From contig JABMCL010003271.1 in NCBI GenBank assembly GCA_018857735.1, positions 665,001 to 729,000 of the forward strand: 64,000 nucleotides of DNA, in the 5' to 3' direction. Source of the DNA: Alviniconcha marisindica (lineage: Eukaryota; Mollusca; Gastropoda; Provannidae). Positions 22,738 to 33,589 of the stretch are shown piece after piece (position 1 is the stretch's first letter; every line of letters starts with the position of its first letter). The notes beneath the pieces are model-generated. The model saw only the letters and a list, made by a program, of their open reading frames with translations. It searched no databases and had not been told where the DNA came from. A program made the position numbers and the translations under genes.

Positions 22738-22823
22738 GGATTCATCGGATGTTTGAAACCTCTGTGTCTAAAATCCGCTCTCTGAGGATGGACACCAGGG
22801 TGTGGACACCCAGCTTGATTGAG
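22738..22823 (+). CDS. ARAP: ARAP exon 10: ArfGAP arginine finger
   Basis: The acceptor is GTGCTGACAG and the donor GTAGGC. It reads IHRMFETSVSKIRSLRMDTR and then VWTPSLIE. R241 in GIHR is the catalytic arginine that stimulates GTP hydrolysis on Arf; the following S-K-[IV]-x-S-L-x-[LM]-D stretch is equally characteristic. The residues required for GAP activity are therefore present. Confidence 0.95.
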
Positions 22824-23164
22824 GTAGGCATTGGTCATTGCTGGTTGGGTTGATGACTGCTGGGGATGTGTGCATCGTCTGAATCAAGCTGCAAGGTACA
22901 TTTGTCAGTCTTTGGCATGCTTGCACACACGTGTATGTGTGTATGGAGAGAGATTTGTTTTTGTGTGTGTGTGTGTGTGTGCAGTTTGTGTGTGTGTGTT
23001 TGTGTGTGTGTGTGCAGTTTGTGTGTGTGTGCAGTTTTGTGTGTGTGTGTGCCTGCATGCATACGTTCATGCATGTGTGTAAGTAAGAATGCCTGTCTCG
23101 AAACATATGTGGTAAATCATGTGTGGGAGAATTCAGTGGCATATTTCCCCATTTGGGCTTGCAG
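22824..23164 (+). other. ARAP: Intron 10 with (TG)n
   Basis: (TG)n interrupted by GCAGTTTG at 22964-23052; otherwise unremarkable. Confidence 0.6.
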
Positions 23165-23347
23165 CTGATGAAGGCGATTGGCAATGGGAATGCCAACCAG
23201 TTCTGGGAGCATGACCTGCTGCCCATCCAGAAGCCGGCGAAAGACTCACAGTCACAAGACAGGAAGAAGTTCGCCCAGCTCAAGTACCAGCAGAGACACT
23301 ACTCCAGCCAGCATGCACAGGCACACGACAAGAAAATGCTCAATGAG
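23165..23347 (+). CDS. ARAP: ARAP exon 11: ArfGAP C-terminus
   Basis: The longest exon, 61 codons, between a GGCTTGCAG acceptor and a weak GTGGGG donor. It contains LMKAIGNGNANQFWEHDLLP, the GN..AN..WE motif that ends an ArfGAP core, then a charged helical stretch ending HAQAHDKKMLNE. The last roughly 50 bases, the donor and about 25 intron bases recur some 16 times downstream. Reading on past the donor meets a stop at 23420, so the donor at 23348 is the simplest choice. Confidence 0.9.
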
Positions 23348-24535
23348 GTGGGGTTTCACAGTCAGACTGGGTTACTACTCCAACCAGCACGCACAGGCAC
23401 ACGACAAGAAAATGCTCAATGAGGTGGGGTTTCACAGTCAGACTGGGTTACTACTCCAACCAGCACGCACAGACACGTAACAAGAAAATGCTCATTGAGG
23501 TGGGATTTCACAGTCAGACTGGGTTACTACTCCAATCAGCACGCACAGGCACACAACAAGAAAATGCTCAATGAGGTGGGTTTCACAGTCAGACTGGGTT
23601 ACTACTCCAATCAGCACGCACACACACAACAAGAAAATGCTCAGTGAGGTGGGGTTTCACAGTCAGACTGGGTTACTACTCCAACCAGCACGCACAGGCA
23701 CGCAACAAGAAAATGCTCAATGAGGTGGGGTTTCACAGTCAGACTGGGTTACTACTCCAACAGCACGCACAGGCACACAACAAGAAAATGCTCAATGGGT
23801 GGGGTTTCACAGTCAGACTGGGTTACTACGCCAACCAGCACGCACAGGCACGCAACAAGAAAATGCTCAATGAGGTGGGGTTTCACAGTCAGACTGGATT
23901 ACTACTCCAACCAGCATGCACAGGCACGCAACAAGAAAATGCTCATTGAGGTGGGGTTTCACAGTCAGACTGGATTACTACTCCAGCCAACGCATACAGG
24001 CACGCAACAAGAAAATGCTCATTGAGGTGGGATTTCACAGTCACACTGGATTACTACTCCAGCCAACACATACAGGCACACAACAAAGAAATGCTCAATG
24101 AGGTGGGATCTGACAGACTGGATTACTACTCCAACCAGCACGCACAGGCATACAACAAGAAAATGCTCAGTGAGGTGGGATTTGACGGACTGGATGCACA
24201 ATCAGCACGCACAGGCACACAACAAGAAAATGCTCAGTGAGGTGGGATTTGACAGACTGGATGCACAATCAGCACGCACAGGCACACAACAAGAAAATGC
24301 TCAGTGAGGTAGGATTTGATAGTCGGACTGGATTACTACTGCAGTCAGCACACACAGGCACACAACAAGAAAATGCTCAGTGAGGTAGGATTTGATAGAC
24401 TGGATTACTACTGCAGTCAGCACACACAGGCACACAACAAGAAAATGCTCAGTCAAGTAAGATTCCTCCATCAGGTTGGATTCCTACTCCAGCGCAGGCA
24501 CACAACAAGAAAATGCTTGGCAATGTAGAATTTCA
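23348..24535 (+). repeat. ARAP: 76-bp array made of the exon 11 3' edge and donor
   Basis: About 16 units each repeat the last 50 or so bases of exon 11 (ACTACTCCAGCCAGCATGCA, CAGGCACA, AAGAAAATGCTCAATGAG), then its donor GTGGGG and about 25 intron bases (TTTCACAGTCAGACTGG). Most units keep a GAG/GTGGG or GAG/GTAGG donor. The unit length is not a multiple of three. Distal units (after 24100) lack some bases and carry the stronger GTAGGA. Confidence 0.97.
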
Positions 24536-25134
24536 CGGGCAGACTGATAGATGTTAGGAGTGGACAGAACAGATCACTGGTTATCTAGAGGTACTGAGTT
24601 CACCAGACAAAACAAGACCTTGCGATTGAAATCTGCAGTTTGCCAGCTGAAACACCAGCGTAGTCATTGCTTCAGCCAACAACCACAGGCACTTGAATAA
24701 AAAATGGTCAGTGAAATTGTAATTAACGTGTTTCTGAGATTCTGATTATAGCCTGTGATTAGCCAATCAGCATGCATGGATGAGATGCACCACTTTTTTT
24801 AGCTGCAAGTTTTATCAAACAGCGTGAAATCTTTTCAAGTTTTATTGGATAATTGAGAATCATTTCAATGTGAAGTATCCAGAGCTATTGAGGGTTCCAT
24901 TTTCAGAGTTTTGACGAGGTCAGAATATGGCTTTGCCTGCTGTCAGTAGTTTAGTCTTTCTGATTTCTGCCTTGCTGGTTCATTCAACTTCATCTTTACA
25001 CCACTCCTCTTCAAAGATAAAAGTGATGCATGTCATGAACAGAGACTCAGACTTTTTACCTGCCATTTGATGCAAGTTCTTTTGCCCTGATTTGATCTTC
25101 ACAGTTGGCTTGGCTGAAAACTTGAAGTAAGCTG

Positions 25135-25500
25135 ACCATATGCTGACTCTTATTTTGGTATCCGTTCCACCCCCCATGTTACCATAGTAGCACATAAAAG
25201 ATCCTGGTCATTCTGCCAAAAGTGCAGGTGGCAGGTTACAGCTAAACACACAAGCACCCTATGTATATGGCTTTGCATGAAGTGACATGACATGGTGCAT
25301 GGTGTACACAATGCGCCAAGACAGCAGCAATTTCACATGGTATGCGCAGCCAAATGCTTTACACATACCACTTTGGTTGATATTCAAAACATGCTGCAAA
25401 AGGCTACAGTCACTCATTTAGAATCCCTGTCTCTAGTAAGCCATCTTGCTTCTGTGGACATGAAGCAACATGTTTACTTGCTATTTAGAATCACATGTGA
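25135..25500 (+). mobile_element. SINE A, 5'-truncated
   Basis: GCTGACTCTTATTTTGGTAT, GTTACCATAGTAGCACATAA and TCTGCCAAAAGTGCAGGTGG match 40555-40900. It ends with the family D-like TAAGCCATCTTGCTTCTGTG and GGACATGAAGCAACATGTTT tail. Confidence 0.8.
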
Positions 25501-25714
25501 CAAAAGCACAGTGAGTCTGCTTGAGATCAGAGAATGTCACTATATAAAAGTGATTCAAGATTCAAGATTACTTTATTATCTCATCAGAGCAATTAAAACT
25601 TGGCTGAATGTTAACCACATCACAGTACACAATAACACATATTGTATATTCTAGAACTCAAAGAACAGTTACTGAAAATACAAAACGTGCATATTAAACA
25701 AACTAGTAATTTAT

Positions 25715-25800
25715 GTAATGTACACACGCATACATGCACACGCACGCACATGCCTGCACGCACACATGCACACACGCACGCACGCACACACACACACAGC
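25715..25800. repeat. (CA)n / (CACG)n tract before exon 12
   Basis: Mixed CACACG repeats 60-150 bp upstream of the exon 12 acceptor. Confidence 0.9.
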
Positions 25801-25862
25801 CATGTAACAACCAAACAGTGCTGTACATACACCACTTCATCCATCATGGTACCTGTGTGCAG

Positions 25863-25931
25863 GCCCTTCTGCAGGTGTCAGCCACCGGTGACCTGCTGAC
25901 GGCCATGCAGATTATCTTCTCTGGGGCAGAC
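25863..25931 (+). CDS. ARAP: ARAP exon 12: ankyrin region
   Basis: The acceptor is CCTGTGTGCAG and the donor GTGAGT; 23 codons reading ALLQVSATGDLLTAMQIIFS and GAD. The helix-turn-helix with GAD at its end is an ankyrin-type repeat, in the place where ARAP proteins carry a few ankyrin repeats after ArfGAP. Confidence 0.88.
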
Positions 25932-25984
25932 GTGAGTTGGACAGCTTGTGTGCTGAAATGCTTGACTCCTCTCTTGTTCAGGTT

Positions 25985-26105
25985 GGGGGAGGAGTGTGTG
26001 TGGGTTTGGGGGGTGGGGTGGGGTATTAATGGAGATGTGCTTTTTCAGGTGGGTGTGGGGTGGGGTGGGGGTATTTGGGTATTTTTCATTACATCATTAT
26101 TCATG

Positions 26106-26142
<37 letters not shown>

Positions 26143-26305
26143 TGTGTGTGTGTGTGTATGTGCGTGTTGTGTGTTGGGGGAGGGGGAGGTATTAATGGTG
26201 GTATGCTTGCCCAGCTGAGTGTAGAGTGGGGTGGGGGTATTTGGGTATTCTTTATCACATCATTATTCACACTGGGTGGGTGTGTGAGTGTGTGTGTGCA
26301 TGCAT
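25985..26305 (+). repeat. Two-copy tandem repeat, about 170 bp
   Basis: Both copies contain GGGGTATTAATGG, GGGGTGGGGGTATTTGGGTA and ACATCATTATTCA, followed by TG-rich sequence. Confidence 0.85.
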
Positions 26306-26439
26306 GCGTGCGAGCATGTGCGTGTGTGCGTGCATACATGCATGCGTGTGCATGTGCGCACTATTTGCACACATATGTATGTTTGTGTAGAGAGTCGGGG
26401 TAAAGGTTGCAGAATGGTACAGTGGGAATTAAACTGCTT

Positions 26440-26572
26440 GGGAAATGGAGGGGGTGGGGGGCGGCACTGTGTAGTAGGATGGGACTGGGAGTGTGTTGAG
26501 TGAACTGCCTGGGAGTGGGGGGATGGGGGGGGGGGGGATGGGGGGGGGGGGGATGGGGGGGGGGGGTTCACA
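26440..26572 (+). repeat. Poly-G minisatellite
   Basis: Three GGGGGGGGGGGATG-like units after a GGGGGTGGGGGG stretch; strong G-quadruplex potential on the transcribed RNA. Confidence 0.85.
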
Positions 26573-26652
26573 TGCGAATGTGTCAGTGAGAATTAAGAGA
26601 GAGCTAGCCAGTTCATGTTGAATATTATAATTTGTTTTAATTTCCGTTACAG

Positions 26653-26686
26653 CTTTCATATGTTGGCGGTCCTGAACATGAAAATG
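26653..26686 (+). CDS. ARAP: ARAP exon 13: ankyrin region, microexon
   Basis: Thirty-four bases between TTCCGTTACAG and GTGAGT, reading LSYVGGPEHEN plus one base. It is identified by position, phase and splice sites, and it joins GAD of exon 12 to AYDTAKR of exon 14 as expected for an ankyrin loop and next helix. Confidence 0.8.
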
Positions 26687-26709
26687 GTGAGTTTTATAGA
26701 ATCCTATGT

Positions 26710-26906
26710 AAACATATATATATATAGATATATATATACATATAGGTTGTGTCCTAGTGTTTGGCCTCTTTGGTTTCTTTAACAGTGCTATCCAGCTGCC
26801 TGTTGTACAGGAAAAAGTACTTGCAGGATGATGTTTTTATATTTTAGTGTCTGTGCAAGTGTGGGGGTTGGGGTGGGTGCATGTGTGCATGTTCAAGTGT
26901 GAGCTG

Positions 26907-26946
<40 letters not shown>

Positions 26947-26960
26947 AACAAACAAACAGT
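26710..26960 (+). repeat. (TA)n and (GA)n/(CAGA)n simple repeats in intron 13
   Basis: (TA)n at 26713-26745 and (GA)n then (CAGA)n and (CAAA)n at 26904-26958. Confidence 0.9.
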
Positions 26961-27061
26961 CATTTTGCAAGGTGCCTATGTTGATATTACTATTGTTTGC
27001 ACAGAAATGTTGTAGATTTTTCCGTGGACTAACATGGACTAACATACGCCTTTGTTTGCAG

Positions 27062-27102
27062 CGTATGATACAGCAAAACGCCACGGACAGAGACTGCTGA
27101 TG
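27062..27102 (+). CDS. ARAP: ARAP exon 14: ankyrin helix
   Basis: The acceptor is TTTGTTTGCAG and the donor GTAAGT. It reads AYDTAKRHGQRLLM with the carried base. The A.x.A...G.xx.L pattern is an ankyrin repeat helix pair. Confidence 0.85.
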
Positions 27103-27339
27103 GTAAGTACTTGCCTTCTACTTGTTGCATTCTGTGTTGACCCGCTGCACTTTTCCTACCCCTAAAATGCACAATATCTTGTATTTATTCTCTTCTTGTA
27201 AGGCCAAGACCATACTGGCTTTAATCAAATATTTTTTGTAGCATGCCTTGATCTAAACTAAGACGTATGGTGAGGCCTGTCCTGTTACTGTAGTGGGACC
27301 TAGTTTTTGTTGCTGTTTTTTTATACACTTTCCTCATTC

Positions 27340-28198
27340 AGAACAAGCGCAGGACACAAGATTTTAAATGATAAGTAATAATAGGGAACTTATAGAGCAC
27401 GTTTGGAATCGCAAAGTGCTTTACAACTGAAAGAAAAACATACAGTGCACAAATACCCATAATTATACAAATCACTAGTATACAAATGTACAAAGCATAC
27501 GGAAATTAACAAAAGGAAAGAAAGCAAAGCAAATTAATGTGGTACATTTGATGGTGACCCATATCCTGTTAAAACGGATACAATACAATACAATACAATA
27601 TAACTTTATTGTCTCTGTGTAGAGAAATTTGCTTTCTGGCTCGTCATTTACATAAAAAAACCCATTCAATACAGTTAACAATAAAACATCAACAACACAA
27701 TGAAACACGGAGCTGAAAACCGCTCAAATACAAGGAAAATACTTAACAATAACAATGTACACACACGCACATACGCACGCATGCAAGCACGCACGCACCC
27801 ACGCACGCACACACACACACACATTATTCTTCTGGCTCACCAATAACTTAAAACATTCAATAAATTACAATAAAACAAAATTCCTTAAACAACAAAACAC
27901 TAAAATCAAAACACTCAGTTGACAACAACATATAAATTATAGGCAGCATTTATGAAGTAACATATTAAATCCAGGCAGTATATAATTCCTCACACGTACG
28001 CATGCACGCACGCACACACACACACATTCTTCTTCTAGCTCACCAATAACTGTAAATATTCAATAAATATTATAATAAAACAATCATTCCTGAAGTAAAC
28101 ATCAAAACACTAAAATCGACTGCAACATATAATATATAGACAACATTTATGAAGCAACATTAAATCCAGGAAGTATATATATATATATATATATATAT

Positions 28199-28243
<45 letters not shown>

Positions 28244-28260
28244 ACACACACACAAGAAAA
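27340..28260 (-). mobile_element. Retroposon 3' end (reverse) and derived AT-rich tandem copies
   Basis: ACAATACAATACAATATAAC followed by TTTATTGTCTCTGTGTAGAG is, in reverse, an AGACAATAAAGT terminus with a (TTGTA)n tail, a common LINE 3' end type. Next come two AT-rich tandem copies of about 190 bp (TCTAGCTCACCAATAACT, AAACACTAAAATC, TTTATGAAG.AACAT) each carrying CA-rich tracts. (TA)n and (CA)n follow at 28174-28255. Confidence 0.55.
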
Positions 28261-28918
28261 AGAAAAAAAAAGAAAAAACGATCGCACACACACGCTCAAC
28301 CATTTTACCAACCATTTTGAAAGCTGGTGGGGAAGAGGAAATCTGTTAGTTGCCTCTGTTGGAGGTTGTTCACTGGAGCATCTGCACAGACTTGAGCATT
28401 GTAGCAGCTGTGAGGAAACAGGACATTGAGGGTATCTACAATGTATTAGATATTTACATCTGCTTGTTCAGCTGTATTTTACCACTCTGTCATTGAGGAG
28501 GTTCTTTAGAGATGTATCTTTGAAGTACAGTTTTGATTATCTGAAAGAAATAACAATGACTGATGCACCCAATAGGCTCTTTATGAAGGGAGTACGACTT
28601 TCTGTCTCTCCATGTTAATTTTTTCCCCCCCATCAGATTTACTCTGTTTAAGGTCCTCCAGATCTAAATATAATGCCTCAACAATTAACTACTTTGTTTT
28701 CCTTTTTTTTTTTACACTTCGACCTAAAAAAAAACTTAAAATTTGTTTTTACCCACCTTTTAATTGTGTTTTTAATTGACAGTGTGCTGGTTTTAATATG
28801 TAGATATTTTAGCATGTATTGTGAGAAAATGTGTTTCACCCTGATAATCAAATAACTGTCATGGTTGACTGAGAATTTAAAACCAGTTATAGTATATACA
28901 TATACTTTGATGTTTCAG
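28261..28918 (+). other. ARAP: Intron 14, unique part
   Basis: Nothing recognisable; T-rich, with a normal acceptor for exon 15. Confidence 0.4.
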
Positions 28919-28946
28919 GAACTGTTGTATCAGAATGGCGGAGACT
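28919..28946 (+). CDS. ARAP: ARAP exon 15: ankyrin helix end, microexon
   Basis: Twenty-eight bases between ATGTTTCAG and GTGAGT, reading ELLYQNGGD. It continues the helix of exon 14 directly (LLM-ELLYQNGGD), a strong argument that this very short exon is real. Confidence 0.83.
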
Positions 28947-29720
28947 GTGAGTAACAAAACACTTGTGCATGACTGAAACCCTATCAGTGCAGTGGTGGAT
29001 GTTTTCTTTCTTTCTCCTTTAATTTTTTTTTTTTTATTTTTTTTTTTTAACATGTATTTGCCAGATGTAGGTAAGGAATTGGTGTAAAATTAAGCAGATG
29101 GAGTTTGTGAAATAGACCTTGTTCTATGTATTCAGTGAAAGCATAGTGTATTTTGAGTCGGTATCTGATTTGATGGATGTAAAGTGGAATGTGGAACTTG
29201 TGCAAGGAAGGTCATTCAGTATGTATACTGAAATCTGAGTTTCAGAACTGTTTGATGTGGAAGTAGTCTTAATTTCCTTCAGGGTCTGATTATGAGAAAA
29301 GAAACCCTATACATGAATACTTGAGTGTGCAAGTTGTATGGTGTGAAGCATTATGTGAATGTACTCCTTACAAAATGTTTAGCAACACACAAAACTCCTT
29401 AGTTCTTGATACCTGTTGCATTTCCAATTGCTTGTTTCAAACTGAAATTGCAGTCAGTTTGTTTTTGCTTAATTAAAGGAGATAATATGAAACTGTCAAA
29501 TAATAGGAACAATAATACAAGTTAGGTGAATAAAGTTAATTAAATAGATCAGTACTTTTGGGGGGATTAAATTCAAGACCTTGTTTAATCATTGTAACTT
29601 ATTTTCTGTGGGGGATAAGCAAGAGAAATTGGACTTCTGGCGAAGCTCATGCAACGATGATGATGAAGTGATGCTTAATGTCCTCAGATGTCAGTTGACA
29701 TATGAGGGACAAGTTGTGAC
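28947..29720 (+). other. ARAP: Intron 15, unique part
   Basis: A/T-rich with a T20-like run at 29022-29049. No exon or element seen. Confidence 0.4.
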
Positions 29721-29724
29721 CAAT

Positions 29725-29835
29725 GCCGAAGCACGGTTCAGTAATTCTTTACATCCACGGAAACCAGAAGGCTCGTTAGGATGGACAGCTCAGGACGGCC
29801 ACCTCGACTCTCACACAGCTCCTGAACTATGAGCT
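29725..29835 (-). mobile_element. Dispersed family D, reverse
   Basis: TTTACATCCACGGAAACCAG and ACTCTCACACAGCTCCTGAA are the reverse of the tail at 54405-54520 and match 21545-21660. An open frame of 83 codons across it is coincidental. Confidence 0.65.
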
Positions 29836-29987
29836 CATGCAACAGTTCTGTTAGTGCTTTTAAACCCCTTTGTTGTCTGGGAGTCCTGTCCATTTCTCAG
29901 TACTAAAGACAATCAAAATGTTCACCTGTTCATGTGCAACCGTACAGCAGGTGCTGATTGAAGAGGTGTTTCTTTTTGTCGTCACAG

Positions 29988-30022
29988 GTAGCGCTCAGGG
30001 TGGAGACAACACGCAATTCGAG
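29988..30022 (+). CDS. ARAP: ARAP exon 16: linker to PH3
   Basis: Thirty-five bases between GTCGTCACAG and GTGAGC. With the base carried from exon 15 it reads CSAQGGDNTQFE. It is polar, linker-like and supported by splice sites and phase only. Confidence 0.7.
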
Positions 30023-30522
30023 GTGAGCTGTGTGTAAAACGTTGATAGTTGTAGCACAACTTTGTGTTGGTGTTAAAAGAGTGATTCTTTAGTGTATAAT
30101 GTGTGTGTGTGTTTGTTTGCTTTATTGGTCATCCTAGTCTTGTCTTCTCTTTGTGGAAACTGAACATTCTGAATGGCACAAAAAGCGACTTGTGTTTGGA
30201 ATGTACACATTCTATGCTCAGGTGTTTACCTGTTGAGTAACAGGAAGAGGGCACCAAGACAGCTTTTGCGTACGACAGTGTTCTTGGACCATTTTAATAA
30301 ATGTAGCCATGTTTGTGTGGGTGTGGCCTTTTCCTAAATGGCGTTGGAATAAAGTAAATCTTTTGTTTTTGTCACCATGCAAGTGTTCATGTTTCTTTAC
30401 ACAAAGACAATAAAGTTGTATATTGTGAGTATGGAACTGAGTATGGAACCGAGTTTCTATGGAAAAGTTTATTTTGTAGACCTTGCATTACTGTTTTATA
30501 CCCAATGGTTTTATGTCATCAG
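30023..30522 (+). other. ARAP: Intron 16
   Basis: Nothing recognisable apart from a short (TG)n at 30101-30112. Confidence 0.4.
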
Positions 30523-30586
30523 CGCCACGCACGAGAGGACGTGAGGTTGCAAGGTTACCTGATGAAGACAGGGCCTGCTGGCAAAA
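30523..30586 (+). CDS. ARAP: ARAP exon 17: PH3 start
   Basis: The acceptor is ATGTCATCAG and the donor GTAAGA. It reads RHAREDVRLQGYLMKTGPAG and K; GYLMK is the usual opening strand of a PH domain. A decayed copy of the whole exon lies about 149 bp downstream. Confidence 0.92.
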
Positions 30587-30663
30587 GTAAGATCCTCACT
30601 AACTCACACAGCACCTGTTCATTCACTCCTTAGTCCCTGACAGAAGTCAGTTGCAGCATTCAC

Positions 30664-30746
30664 TCATCAGGTGCATTCTGTCACTGGGATGCAAGGTTAT
30701 AGGTTACCTGATGAAGATGGGGCCTGTTGGCAGAGATAAGACACTT
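30664..30746 (+). pseudogene. ARAP: Decayed tandem copy of exon 17
   Basis: GGTTACCTGATGAAGATGGG and GCCTGTTGGCAGAG match exon 17 (GGTTACCTGATGAAGACAGG, GCCTGCTGGCAAAA) at an offset of 149 bp. A TCATCAG acceptor-like site precedes it, as in the real exon. The donor has decayed from GTAAGA to ATAAGA, so it is unlikely to be spliced in. It would encode GYLMKMGPVG. Confidence 0.85.
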
Positions 30747-31094
30747 GGGAAACCCAGATTTATTAAGCACACTGTACTTTCATTGTACATTGTGCTCTGT
30801 GCCTTTGGAGTGATCATGACAATCTAGCACTTCTACAGTGCTCCATGTAGCTTTTAGAACATGTTCCACTTCCAGCACACACCTTGTGGTATGAAAACGC
30901 TGAATAGGATCGATAACAGATGTTGAAATGATAGAAAAAAGAAAAGAAATAGAAGAGAAAGAAAAAAAGTACAAACACTGAACAAATGTGGGGAGATGCT
31001 TGTTACAGCAAGACATATATCTACTGTATTTACTATGAGAAGCAACCAGTCAGGGCAGTCAACAGAGCCAAAGGTTCTTCTGTCTTTATGTTGT

Positions 31095-31710
31095 TCTTTT
31101 TGGTGTGACCATTTGTTGATTGTTGGACAAAGGCATTTACACTGAACGTTTGTTGATTGTTGGACAAAGGCATTTGCACTGAACATTTGTTGATTGTTGG
31201 ACAAAGGCATTTGCACTGAACATTTGTTGATTGTTGGACAAAGGCATTTACACTGAACATTTTTGATTGTTGGACAAAGGCATTTACACTAAACATTTTT
31301 GATAGTTGGACAAAGGCATTTACACTGAACATTTGATGATTGTTGGACAAGGCATTTACAGTGAACATTTGTTGATGGTTGGACAAAGGCATTTACAATG
31401 CAGTTAACCATGTGTTGATTGTTGGACAAAGGCATTTCCACTGAACATTTGTTGATTGTTGGACAAAGGCATTTCCACTGAACATTTGTTGATTGTTGGA
31501 CAAAGGCATTGACACAGGACATTTGTTGATTGTTGGACAAAGGAATTTGCACTGAACATTTGTTCACTGTTGGACAAAGGCATTTACACTGAACATTTGT
31601 TGATTGTTGGACAAGGGCATTTACAGTGAACATCTGTTGATTGTTAGACAAAGGCATTTACGCTGAGCATTTGTTGATTGTTGGACAAAGGCATTTACGC
31701 TGAACATTTG
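31095..31710 (+). repeat. 33-34 bp minisatellite in intron 17
   Basis: About 18 units with TTGTTGATTGTTGGACAAAG and GCATTTACACTGAACA. No resemblance to exon 17 or 18. Confidence 0.95.
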
Positions 31711-31824
31711 CCCATTGCTTTGTCCTCTCCCACTAAGCAGCATTCTCTGTGAGCCTGTTGTGTGTTGGGATCTAGAGTTCTCTCAGGCATGCCATTGCTC
31801 TTACAGCAGTGAGTTTCATTGCAG

Positions 31825-31886
31825 CCTTTGCCCGGCGGTGGTGCGTGTTGGAACACGGTGCTCTCACCTACTACTTGAATGATAAG
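31825..31886 (+). CDS. ARAP: ARAP exon 18: PH3 strands 2-3
   Basis: The acceptor is TTTCATTGCAG and the donor GTAGGT. It reads TFARRWCVLEHGALTYYLND and K. The R-R-W-C-V-L core followed by L-T-Y-Y is one of the clearest PH signatures in the gene. Confidence 0.95.
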
Positions 31887-31984
31887 GTAGGTCTTCCTTA
31901 AATGCTTTGTAGCTTGTTCCTTTGCATGGCATCATTTGTGGCTTCTGCTTAGCCTGATCTGTTGATATGATTGTGGCCATTGTC

Positions 31985-32790
31985 ATTTTAAATCAGGGAT
32001 GACAGTCTAGCGATAGAGTGTGACCACTGTTTTTAACCATGAATTTCGGTCAAATACTAGTGCAGTAGATAGCGACCATCATTTTAAAATCTGGGATGTA
32101 AATCATTGTCCTAATGCAGTAGACTTTAACCATTGTTTTAAATCTGGGATGTAAGTCATTGTCCTAATGCAGTAGATTGTGACCATTGTTTTGCATGTCA
32201 TTGTCCTAATGCAGTCAGTAGTAACCAATGCTTTAAATCTGGGATGTAAGTCATTGTTCTGATGCAGTAGATTTTGACCATTGTTTTAAATCTGGGATGT
32301 AAGTCATTGTCCTGATGCAGTAGACTGTGACCATTGTTTTAAATCAGGAGTTCAAAGTCCTGATGCAGTAGACTGTGACCATTGCTTTAAATCAGGAGTT
32401 CAGTTTCAAGTCCTGATGCAGTAGACTGTGACCATTGCTTTAAATCAGGAGTTCAGTTTCAAGTCCTGATGCAGTAGACTGTGACCATTGCTTTAAATCA
32501 GGAGTTCAGTTTCAAGTCCTGATGCAGTAGACTGTGACCATTGCTTTAAATCAGGAGTTCAGTTTCAAGTCCTGATGCAGTAGACTGTGACCATTGCTTT
32601 AAATCAGGAGTTCAGTTTCAAGTCCTGATGCAGTAGACTGTGACCATTGTTTTAAATCGGGAATTCAATTTCAAGTCCTAATGTCATAGATTGTGACCAT
32701 TGTCATAGTTCGATTTCAAGACTTAATGTAATAGATTGTGACTGTTGTTTTAAATCAGGAATTCTGGTCAAGTCCTAATGCAACAGGTGA
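31985..32790 (+). repeat. 50-53 bp minisatellite in intron 18
   Basis: About 15 units with GATGCAGTAGACTGTGACCA and TTG(C/T)TTTAAATC. A proximal subtype continues CTGGGATGTAAGTCATTGTC and a distal one CAGGAGTTCAGTTTCAAGTC; six distal units are nearly identical. Confidence 0.93.
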
Positions 32791-32958
32791 TGTGACAGAC
32801 AAGACAGTAATAATTGTTCATACCTGTGTATTCTGTCTTGTGTAATGGTTTCGTGAAGCTATGCTTGGTATCTAGAGTGCTGAAGTCATGTGCATTATGA
32901 TTGCTTTTTATTTTTATTTCCAAGTCACAGATATGTTTTTTGCTTTCCACTCATTCAG

Positions 32959-33026
32959 AGCACCACAGCCAAGGACTCCATTGACAGGAAATCCATTTTC
33001 TGTTTGCAAGAAATTCCATCAGAAAG
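32959..33026 (+). CDS. ARAP: ARAP exon 19: PH3 middle
   Basis: The acceptor is CTCATTCAG and the donor GTGGGC; 22 codons plus two bases. It reads STTAKDSIDRKSIFCLQEIP and SE. The lysine- and serine-rich loop before a strand fits beta4 of PH3. Confidence 0.87.
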
Positions 33027-33089
33027 GTGGGCTGTGCTTGCATTCGTGTTTGTGTAGTGTGCTGAATGTCACGACTCTCAGACGATGAT

Positions 33090-33585
33090 TGCTTTGAAAG
33101 ACTTTGCCTGTGTGTGTCTGTTTTCTCTCCCCTGTATCTGGCTCTGCCAGACACCTCCATTTTATCCTGTGGTACATGCTGCACTACTGCAAAACGTAAT
33201 ATGTGTCCATTGGATTTTTTGTTTCTAATAGACTGCTTAGTAATTCACATGTTGTTGGATGTGCTGATGCCAAATTTCTGTGGTTTGTGGCTGTTAGTGT
33301 TACTGAATGTTCAAATTTTCTGGTTTTACTTTGTGTTGGCTTTTCCCTGTTGTGTTGCTTTTGTTTCCATTCTTATTCATCAGTGTACATTACTCATGGT
33401 CATGTGTGGCCAAAAGTGTGGCAGGTTCACTGGTCTTAGCTATGATGACTTGGCCCCCCCCACCCCACCTTTACAGATTGGTCCATTTACTTAAACTTCC
33501 TTAATTTCAAAATTTCAGAACCATGAAGGTTTGCAACTGAGTATGAGTCCCCAGTAGCCTGTTACAGTAGGAATCTCCCACACAA
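33090..33585 (+). other. ARAP: Intron 19, unique part
   Basis: T-rich, with open frames in three phases up to 142 codons rich in hydrophobic residues. No splice-site or domain support; treated as non-coding. Confidence 0.4.
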
Positions 33586-33589
33586 ATGT

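Noticed and set aside
23290..24535. CRISPR-like regular array
   Set aside because: Units are contiguous with no unique spacers, are exon-derived, and the context is a eukaryotic gene.
29581..29832. 83-codon open frame
   Set aside because: It overlaps a reverse copy of dispersed family D, which explains the sequence.
31887..32790. Intron 18 array as a copy of the exon 18 donor edge
   Set aside because: Only GTAAGTC/GTAGGTC and a few bases agree, no more than the splice consensus; not enough to claim origin from the exon.
33066..33494. 142-codon hydrophobic open frame in intron 19
   Set aside because: Two overlapping frames are also open; no known domain; T-rich composition explains the hydrophobic residues.
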